A stretch of 64,000 bases of DNA from Desmodus rotundus (taxonomy: Eukaryota > Chordata > Mammalia > Chiroptera > Phyllostomidae), in assembly GCF_022682495.2 (NCBI RefSeq), contig NC_071393.1, positions 121,784,239 through 121,848,238 on the forward strand, in the 5' to 3' direction. Made by a program: the position numbers and the translations under genes. Positions 56,319 through 64,000 of this stretch are shown here, in pieces. The notes beneath the pieces are model-generated. The model was not told the DNA's origin. It was given only the letters and a program-made list of their open reading frames with translations, and did not search any database. How positions within the stretch are numbered: position 1 is the first letter of the stretch; every line of letters begins with the position of its first letter.

Positions 56319-56471
56319 TCTTTCCTCATTTTTTTATTGTTGTTCAATTACAGTTGTCTGAATTTTCTCCCCACCCCTCCACCCCACCCCAGCCAAACCC
56401 ACCTCCCTCCCCCGCTTCCACACCCCCTTGGTTTTGTCCGTGTGTCCTTTATAGTAGTTCCTGAAAACCCC
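56319..56471 (-). mobile_element. Bat L1 3' end, minus strand, in MLT1
   Basis: The complement reads 'GGACACACGGACAAAACCAA', a G-rich 3' UTR, 'CAGACAACTGTAATTGAACA' and ACAATAAAAAAATGAG. Exact 12-bp target duplications TGACCTCATATT lie at 56307-56318 and 56472-56483. Confidence 0.93.
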
Positions 56472-56590
56472 TGACCTCATATTAAATGGAATACATCTGC
56501 AATACCCAGTTTCCAAATAAATTCACATGCACAGGTACCAGGGATCAGGACTTCAGTGTTTTGGGGGTATACAATTTAAACCATAATGGT

Positions 56591-57020
56591 GGCCTACAAG
56601 GTCATCTGTGATGTGGTTGCTGTGGACTTTTGCAACCTTGCCCTGTTCGCTTCCTGTCCCTTCTCTCTACATTCCAGCCACTCCTGACTTCTCTGAGTTT
56701 CTTGAAAGCACCATGACCTCTCTGACCCCACATATGCTCACAAGTACACTTTCTCTGGAATATTCTTTCTGCATACCACCGCCCCCCCACCCCCATGTTT
56801 TCCCAATTTTCATGTATCCTTTACATCTCCTGGACACTCTCCACTAGTGTATCTTTTCTTTGTGCTTGGAGCCTTCCCATCATAACATGTATCACAGTTG
56901 ACAGCGATGACTTGCCCATTACTGTAGCTATGAGAAGTTGGGGATGGTGTCTGTTTTGTTTAACACTGTAGTCCTAGTCCTCGGCATAGTGCTCATCACC
57001 TAGACTATCAATAAGAAAAA
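56591..57020 (+). repeat. L2 LINE, 3' part
   Basis: 'GGCCTACAAGGTCATCTGTG', 'CATTCCAGCCACTCCTGACT', 'TCTCTGGAATATTCTTTCTG' and 'CTCGGCATAGTGCTCATCAC' follow the L2 order down to the end. A 79-codon frame at 56608-56847 is a decayed ORF2 tail. Confidence 0.78.
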
Positions 57021-58959
57021 TACATTTGGAAACTCTGGTAATTTTGAATACCTGTGAACAACCTATTCATTCAGCTTTGGAATGACCTAGTATTTTGTCA
57101 GTCAAAACTCATGAATACAGGGTCCATTAGGGGGAGTGAATCGCCATTCTTAGAAGGTTGTATGTCATAGAACTTGTACAACCTCCTCTATATAGGAATG
57201 ACCTTGAATAATAGTCCTGTGATAATCTCATATTAGGTGACTGGATCCTCTAGCCATTTAATGAAAACACAATCTCACAATACCTTTTAGACCTTGCTCA
57301 TTCCTCTTTGATTTATTGAAGTCATTTTATAACTTAACTTTACACTAGTTATTACCATGACAATCAGCTTCTTACTAGTTATTAGAATCATTGTTAATTT
57401 CTAGCAATGTCAGGGCTTCAAACACCAAATATAAAATCAGTGTTTTGTGCAGCCTCTGTAGATTTACCGGTTGTTTAGGTGAACTGCTTAGCATTCAGGA
57501 CTGAGATTTCTGATTCCCACTCTGTATTCTGTGTCAACTCCTCTTTCAATTACTCACACTGAAAGAGTAAGGCTTGTTACTCCTCAAATCTCAGCTAATG
57601 CAAAAATATTTCACATGTATCTTTAGATCTTATTTCAGTATTAATAGGTGGATATGAGTATGTCTGTTTTGGCAATTCAAAAATGTATACGAAATGCACC
57701 AATTTGACATTACTGTCTCGTTTTCTAATCACCCTTGGATTTTCTGCTGTCTTTATGGTTCTCGAAAGAAATGTATGTGAATGTTTTTATTTTTTAATTC
57801 CTCATATTGTACAGTAAGTTGCATGAAGAATTAAAAGAAAAGAAGAAATGAATATCCATTTGAGGAAACCCTTTATCATTTTGTCTGCTAAATTAATTGA
57901 GGGAGTACTTGAATACTAGCATTATTTATATAATATTGTATACAGTCTCAGAAGATGTTCGTGGCATACTTTGTCATAAGAAATTAACTAAATGTCAGTG
58001 TCTGACCTAATTATGTAATCCATTTTTAGTATCTGTCTTTTCTCTACCCGGCATACACACTGTACACACACAGAAACACACCCTCTTAACTGGGATTTCA
58101 TGGGTGTAGGAATCACTGTTCTCCCCCGTTTGCCCAGCTATGTATCCAATAGGCTGGTGAACCAACACAGAGATGTTGGTGTGTATTTTAAGAAGTGGAA
58201 CCCTCCTCACTGTTCCTCCCCTGGATGTTTCCATTTTCCTCTTCCTCTCCAGGGGTTCCATGAATCCACAAAGTGCTTTTCAGCGTATTCAGGGGGTTGA
58301 TTATTTGAGTGGGAAACAATTACATCTTTTCACTAACTCCTAGGTGATATTTATCATTTTGTTCAACTGAGTATAAGCCATGAACCTTAGTAATTTTAGT
58401 AGCACCTGCAATTATTTGTCACCAAGAGAAACCATAAATATTTCTTAGTATAATTGTTGCATATATCACTGATATTTTTGAAATTGTAGTAGCTACTCCA
58501 GCAAGATCTTATTTTTAGTGCATGATTTAGAAGATAGTTATATTATATCACAAATTTATTTCTTTTAAAAATGTGTTAACTTATTCGCTTTCCTTTGAAT
58601 AGTTGCATGTTATGCATTTAAAAATATTATTCTGTTTCCAGAATGACAGAAGGATCCATGGTAGAAAATGTTTAAAACTCCTGCTTTAGGCATTGTGAGC
58701 TGCAGTTTTCCTCTTATTTGGGAGGCCTTTTCCTGGTGCTTTAACAGGTCCTAACACAGTAATTCAAGTGCTTAAAGTACCATGGGCCATGTGCAGTAGT
58801 CACTTTCAGGTGACCTGGCCCCATGAAGCCTAGGATAAAATCTCCCATAACCCCTCTCATCCCCAGAACTACCGCCACCTCCAAACTAGTCCTGGCCTCT
58901 AGCTGCCTGCGTATTTAGCCCTCGTCTTATTTTAACATTATTGCAGCCCCATTTACGTT
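57021..58959. other. Unique AT-rich DNA, nothing recognised
   Basis: About 1.9 kb without recognisable repeat, RNA or gene. Confidence 0.4.
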
Positions 58960-59060
58960 CTAGGCAGTGTGGCAATCTGGGTTCGAGTTCTGGCTTATTC
59001 ACTTATTAGCACTGTGCCCGTAGTTCTCATGATTCTGATTTGTTTTGTTTATCACGTGAA
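58960..59060 (-). repeat. Weak MIR relic, minus strand
   Basis: GCAGTGTGGCAATCTGGGTT followed by 'CGAGTTCTGGCTTATTCACT' and 'AGCACTGTGCCCGTAG' fits the 5' side of a MIR complement. Confidence 0.5.
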
Positions 59061-59194
59061 TAGGGTAGGGAAGATGGATGTAAGTTTCAGCGCTAGTATT
59101 TTCTAGTGCAATCATGAGGAGACATTATGTTTATAGGCTTAATTTCTTTATCTGTAAACAAAAATAGTTCTAATAGAAAAAGAACAACAGATCT

Positions 59195-59350
59195 AACACT
59201 CTAAGAGAGTGTATGCCCTTGGGCAAGTTATAAACCTTGCTGTGCCTTAGTTTTCTGATCTGTAAAACATAGATACTAGTATTTACTTCATTGTGAGGAC
59301 TAGATTAATTGATATGTGTAGAGCACTTAGAATTGTGCCCAGCACGGAAT
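59195..59350 (-). repeat. MIR SINE, minus strand
   Basis: CCCTTGGGCAAGTTATAAAC, 'GTGCCTTAGTTTTCTGATCT', GTAAAACATAGATACTAGTA and 'AATTGTGCCCAGCACGGAAT' are the complement of MIR core and 5' region. Directly abuts the next MIR. Confidence 0.9.
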
Positions 59351-59354
59351 AGGT

Positions 59355-59575
59355 GGTTATTATGTGCCAGGTGCTTTATCTATATTATCTCATCTATTTA
59401 TCCTCCAAAATAGAGTTGGGTACTATTTTCATTATCCAACTTTATAGATGAAGAAACAGCAGGTCCCAAGGAGATTGTTATGTGGCTAAGATTGAACAGA
59501 GAATAGATGGTAAAATCAGGTCTTTGAAAACAAATATTCTGGATGCATGCCATTATCCTGCTTCACCAGCAATCA
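59355..59575 (+). repeat. MIR SINE
   Basis: TATTATGTGCCAGGTGCTTT, 'ATTATCTCATCTATTTATCC', 'CTTTATAGATGAAGAAACAG' and 'AATCAGGTCTTTGAAAAC' follow the MIR consensus on +. Confidence 0.88.
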
Positions 59576-59764
59576 GCTAGCTAACCTGTCAATATTCTCA
59601 GAGTCACGGGAGATAATTAATATAAAAACACATGATGTACTTACTGTAAACTGATACCCAAATGTTAAGATATTGAAAATCATGTATAAAGCTGATAATA
59701 AGTGTAAATTTATTTATATAATTCTACAATTGGCCTTTTTAGTAGCAATTCTGTTTCAGGAAAT
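59576..59764. other. Short unique stretch
   Basis: No element recognised. Confidence 0.4.
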
Positions 59765-59882
59765 TGACATAACATTTGTTAAAATTGAATATATTAGGGT
59801 GACATTGGTTACTAAAATTATTTAGGTTTCAGGGATATAATTCTATAATACATCATCTGTATATTCACATAATAGTTTTGAA
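59765..59882 (-). mobile_element. Bat L1 3' end, minus strand
   Basis: GGGTGACATTGGTTACTAAA, 'TTATTTAGGTTTCAGGGATA' and ATTCTATAATACATCATCTG are the complement of the same L1 3' UTR end seen on + at 55.9-56.0 kb. Confidence 0.88.
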
Positions 59883-62449
59883 AATCAGCTGCTTCCTTAA
59901 CTTTGAGAATTTGGATTATATTTATTCTTTATATAATTTTATTAAAGACATAATTCTAGGAGATGGCCAACTCAGCCAAAGAGAGCACCGTATGGAGTAG
60001 AATTGGAGTATCAGTAAGGAAGTAGTATCACAGGCAAGCCAGTCATCACTGTGGGCCAGGAAGTAGGCAGGGCGTGGAGGACACCTGTGAAGGTGTCCAA
60101 CTTCCTCTTCCCAGGCAAGATGGATGCCACAGAAACAACACCCATCTCTAGTGCAGGATGGTTGGGTTTATTTTATGTATTGTGCTCATGGGTTAGCACT
60201 AGGAAAATGCCAAGTTAACACAATGAAGTATTCCAATGTGTTGAAGACACAGCCTTTGGAAACTCTGTTAGCTAAAAGTTGATCACATCTCTGTTTCCTT
60301 AGGCCATAAAACCTAAATGTAGGAGTGGAGTTACAGTTGCTGAGTCTAAGTGTATTCCCATATGGCAGGGGGGTACTCATGGGACCTACCTTATGGGGTG
60401 GTTGTGGGGATTGAGTGAATACAGGAAGGGCAATTCACACAGGGTTGGATGCATTGCTTAGTAAAGAATAATTATTAACATCTATTTCAGTGAGGCTTCA
60501 GCTCTCTGAGAACTGAGAAACCACCCTCTTATTTTGGATATTACATGACACTGTGGGCTCATGAAGAAGTCTTCTCAGTGATGATGTGATTGAAGGTCTT
60601 CAGCTTCCTCCTTCTCTGGGCTGAGCCTCCAATCCCTGCCAGGCTGTGGGGGACCCCTCCCAATCCCAGCTTCTGTCTCAGCTGGTGGTTCCTGGTGCTG
60701 GTTCTAAAGGATCCCATGACCCTGTGAAGCTCTGTGGTGTCTGGTATATTGATGTGACAGTACCTTCCTTCTCCAAGGGTGCATTCCATTCTGACTGTCT
60801 TATCTCCTAACATTTTGACCACAGACATAGATACTCCAGGTTATGCTGGTCCAACTTTTCTCTCTTTAGGGTTGAAAGGATCAGTCCCTGGGGGCCTTTC
60901 TGTAAGACAAATCAGGGTGAAGGATAATATTCTGTCTTTAGTTTTGCCTCTCTCCTTGCCTGCCAGCTTGTCTCTTTTTTTAATGAGTATTGTCATTGAT
61001 AGCATATCCATTTCTCCTATAGAAATGCAGTCACCTGTTCTGCTCCTCCCGTATAGCCTCCAGATGTTTCTTAATGTCATTAGTAAGCAATGCTTAGATT
61101 CAGACTGGCCCTCAAGCATACACATAGTATGAATATACTAGCAAAGAGAGGAAAAGTATTAAGTGTGCCAGAAGGCATTGGTTTTTTTTTTTTCTTCTCT
61201 AGTTGAATATGTGTAATCACTTCATTCCCTTTCAATTCTGGTAGATGCTGGCTTCTTTGGCTTAGGATGACATTGTTCAGTATATTTTTTTTCAGTAATA
61301 AAGAACTGTTTTCATAAGGTCATTCTTTCTCTTGGTTTACTACTAAACAACTTAATACTAGATCCTGTTATTCTCCTTTGAGTCATAGTCAAGCTTCCTA
61401 GTCTCTCTTGAGAGTTCAAATAGTTAGTTACTATTAGTGTTCATATAGAAAATTGTCAGTAAATTCTTTGGCACCTATTATAAAAAACAGTTTTAACCAA
61501 AAAGCTTCCTGAATGCTCAACATTTGAAGGAGAAAGAGAAGAGAACATTGACATACACCAAACTTTGTCAAACTGGATAGAACTAGAATCAGGTTTAGTC
61601 TGTAAAAGATATGGCATTAATAAGATATGCAGAACAAATAAAACCTGAAAGCACCAAGCCAAAAATAAATCAGCAGGTAATGAGTATTCACCTCTGACTT
61701 TGTACCGTTGCTCTTGATATCACAACAGAGCTGAGACACTGTCATTCTTGAATGCCTGGTCAGAAATTGACAGCTCCGTTTTCATGCCTTAACTCTGAGT
61801 CATTTCTATCCTATCAACAGCTCTAGTAATATTAACTCTGATGTCTATATTTACCTTATCTGAATTATAAAAAATATAAATGAGTTAATGGTAGGATCTT
61901 ACATTTTTATAACTTTCTGCTTTTTAAACTGTTTATGCAGCAAATGATAAAAATGAGGTTTTTTTTAATAACACAAAAAGCCTAATTTGTTAATCATATT
62001 ATATATTTTCGTTAGTAATTCTGTGAGAACAAGCTACATATAAAGCTAATGTATGTAATTTTTTCCTAGATAAAAAGAGTTTAAAAACTTTATGAAGGCT
62101 CTTAAATTCAAGATAGCTGAATTTATACTCCAAACCTCAAACTTTATATTCCAGTAAAGCTACGAATCTTCTCTTACAAAGATGTTAGTCCCACCTCAAG
62201 AAGTCTGCACAAAGACTTTTTATTATTTTATTTTTAAAATCGGAATTATTTCCTCTAACTTCAAGCTTTCTTGCCTTAGCAAACTCCTATACATATCTTT
62301 CCAATTTCAGCATAGATGATGCCTCTTTCAGGAGGCCCTTTGGGACCCACTAATTCATGCTATGTGTACTAACCTATGCATTACTGTTTACTGCTTATAC
62401 TTTCCCTTATCATAACAAAACATACATCAATTGTATACGCAAACTTCAA
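59883..62449. other. Mostly unique DNA with an interrupted open frame at 60559-61125
   Basis: No recognisable repeat over 2.5 kb. Two minus-strand frames (61125-60841 and 60828-60559) share one reading frame and are separated by a single TAA (complement of 60841-60843), giving nearly 190 codons with one stop. No family is recognised. Other frames are shorter. Confidence 0.4.
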
Positions 62450-63465
62450 GTTTACATTTTGCTTCCAGGATTTCTTCTTGTACCAACCCTCCTCCAGGTA
62501 ACAAAACTTCAGACAAGATACAAGGAAAACCATGACCTGAAGGCACTGGAGAGTGAAAAAAGCAGGAATATTCTGGTGGAAGAGTTGAAACTTACATGAA
62601 GGGACCAGGGCCAGATGAGTTTTCTGTCTTTATGGCTTTTATCTCAAAGACTGGCAAATGTCAGGAATGTTCAGGGTGGTCAAAATTCAGAAAGAAAATT
62701 TGAAGTTTTTTTGGCCTGCAGAACAGAAGACAGATTTGGGGGACACTGACCATGAAGAAAGAGGGGGACTCCCGGGATGGAGAGAACCAGAGAGGGGGAG
62801 ATCCAAATTCACTGTACAAATACCATTCAAGTATTTGGTTGACATTGTGACATTTCCAAGAGAAAACTCAATTCTTCACAGACTGAACTAAAATTGAGCT
62901 GTCACTCAAGAGAGAATTGGCACATTGGGTACACCAAGTTAATTGACTATGCAAACCAATATCAATACTCTTTTGAGGGATATGACAAGATCCAGAATCT
63001 CTATGACATAATCTTCTCAATGTATGGCATACAATATAAAAGTACTCAATATGTAGAGAGCTGGTCTCAAAAGAAAAAGAATTCAACTGAGATCAACCAA
63101 GAGATGATCCAGATGTTGGAATAAGCAGACAAAGATTTTAAAGCAGCTATTATAATTATGCTCAAAGAAGTCAAGAAAAATAAGCTAATAATAAATGAAA
63201 ACTTAGGAAATCTCTTTCTGGAACTGAAAAATAAAATAACTAAAATTAAAATTCCCTTGATAGGCTTATTAACAGAATAGAGATGATAAGAGAAGTCATC
63301 AGTGAGCTCAAAGGTAGAAGAATAATCTAAAGATGAAGAAAATAAGGTTGAAAATATAAACAGGGCCTTAGGAGCCTGTGGGCAATAACAAAATAGCAAA
63401 GGGAAAAGCATGGCATGATGAAACCGCTGCAAGCCAAGGATAAAGAGGAAGTTGTAAAGCCACTG
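62450..63465 (+). mobile_element. Old L1 LINE 5' region
   Basis: 'GAGATGATCCAGATGTTGGA', 'CAAAGATTTTAAAGCAGCTA' with TTATAATTATGCTC, 'CAGTGAGCTCAAAGGTAG' and 'GGGCCTTAGGAGCCTGTGGG' are, in order, blocks of the 5' UTR/ORF1 region of ancient mammalian L1s. They contain stops throughout. The left edge is approximate. Confidence 0.82.
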
Positions 63466-63715
63466 TAATGGCATTTTACATGCAGGGGTATAAGCAGAAT
63501 TAATCTATGATGAGAGAAATCAGAACAGTGGGGAGCTGGGAGAAGGAACTGCCTGGGCATAGAGATGAGAAAACTTTTGGGGTGGATATCATGAGAAGAG
63601 GTTTGGGTTACATAGGTGTGAGCATTTATTGTAATAGCAAATATACACTCAAGATTAGTATATCTCATTATATGTACATTTCAACTTTATTTCCAAAGAA
63701 AAAAACTAAACAAAA
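63466..63715 (+). mobile_element. L1 LINE 3' UTR, joined to the 5' region
   Basis: 'GAGAGAAATCAGAACAGTGG', 'GGAAGGAACTGCCTGGGCAT' and AGATGAGAAAACTTTTGGGG belong to the 3' UTR of an old L1. All of ORF2 (about 4 kb) is missing between this and the preceding block. Confidence 0.75.
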
Positions 63716-63739
63716 ATTTATAGTTTACTCCTACTAGCC

Positions 63740-63855
63740 TTAGATACTCTGAGGACAGAAAACCATTTAATTTCCCTCTTTGTGACTCTTGTGTTGAATA
63801 CATTGCACAACATTAGGTACTTTCTCAGTAAATTATTGTTGAGTGAATTTTAATT
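63740..63855 (+). repeat. L2 LINE 3'-end fragment
   Basis: 'CATTGCACAACATTAGGTAC' followed by CAGTAAATTATTGTTGAGTG fits the L2 terminus. Confidence 0.55.
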
Positions 63856-64000
63856 TCACACATTCCCTTTTTATCTCTACCCATTTAATACAGTGTAGAC
63901 CATGATCAAAGTTCTGGAAAGTAAAGAGAAGGATGAAATAAGGAATCTGTATAATCATGAACATCATGGACTAATGAGAATTTAAATATAATATACAGTG
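63856..64000. other. Window end, unique DNA
   Basis: No element recognised. Confidence 0.4.

Larger units (their letters stand above)
55694..56588 (-). mobile_element. MLT1-type LTR, minus strand, carrying two L1 insertions
   Basis: The LTR pieces are 55694-55760, 56030-56318 and 56484-56588. In + orientation they read 'TTTCCCATGGCTGCTCTAAC', 'TTCTGGAGACTAGAAGTCTG', 'GGTGTCAGCTGGGCCATACT', 'CTTCTTTTAGCTTCTGACAG', 'CACATGCACAGGTACCAGGG' and end at CCATAATG. This is the complement of MLT1. One L1 lies on + and one on -, each with its own target duplication. Confidence 0.9.

Noticed and set aside
63067..63668. Overlapping 135- and 113-codon minus-strand frames
   Set aside because: They are antisense to the A-rich L1 5' region and 3' UTR; A-rich sense strands give long antisense frames.
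1..64000. CRISPR arrays, operons, ribosome binding sites and bacterial terminators
   Set aside because: The interspersed repeats show vertebrate nuclear DNA. No regularly spaced direct repeats or dense coding arrangement are present.

Overview
This 64-kb window is vertebrate, and specifically bat, nuclear DNA. The main evidence is three copies of the tRNA-derived VES SINE typical of bats. Each has a tRNA-like head with A and B boxes, a (GA/CT)n-rich body and an A-rich tail. The window also holds several L1 3' ends whose G-rich 3' UTRs resemble those I know from bat L1s, and two or three short terminal-inverted-repeat DNA transposons of the kind reported from vesper-type bats. MIR, L2, MLT1, MST and MER5A relics are also present. 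I infer Chiroptera, probably Yangochiroptera; the genus cannot be told from the sequence.

I find no convincing host protein-coding exon, tRNA, rRNA or CRISPR array. The open frames are short, and most lie inside transposons, poly-T tracts or AT-rich unique sequence. The only real coding relics are transposase and reverse-transcriptase fragments: mariner at 1.2-1.6 kb and L1 ORF2 at 24.5-26 kb. The window therefore reads as intergenic or intronic DNA. The unique stretches between repeats may hold enhancers, but this cannot be shown from one sequence.

Layout. 0-9 kb: mariner relic, an unassigned LTR-like block (3.3-4.9 kb), a VES copy, an L1 tail and unique DNA. 9-16 kb: mostly unique AT-rich DNA with MIR-like scraps and an LTR-like relic. 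16-20 kb: L1 tails in both orientations, a VES copy with target-site duplications, a complete 210-bp hAT-type element with 8-bp duplications, and a further L1. 20-24 kb: unique DNA and MIRs. 24.4-26.4 kb: the best-defined insertion, a 5'-truncated L1 with its own target duplication, carrying a nested VES with its own. 27-43 kb: unique DNA with MIR, L2, L1, MER5A and hAT relics. 43-46 kb: two short TIR elements and an L2 split by an MLT1 LTR. 46-52 kb: MIR, a rearranged L1 with inverted 5' part, an MLT1 split by an MST LTR, and an old L1 3' end. 52-57 kb: MIR/L2 fragments and an MLT1 LTR hit twice by L1s in opposite orientations. 57-64 kb: unique DNA, a head-to-head MIR pair, an interrupted open frame, and an old L1 whose 5' region is joined directly to its 3' UTR.

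The value of the window is mainly as a layered record of insertions (L2 and MIR, then MaLR LTRs, then old L1, then bat L1, VES and TIR elements). Several order-of-insertion statements can be read directly from nesting and target duplications. I found no clear new gene system. The candidates most worth checking are the unassigned block at 3.3-4.9 kb, the open frames near 32 kb and 60.6-61.1 kb, and the TAAT-rich unique segments listed as possible enhancers.
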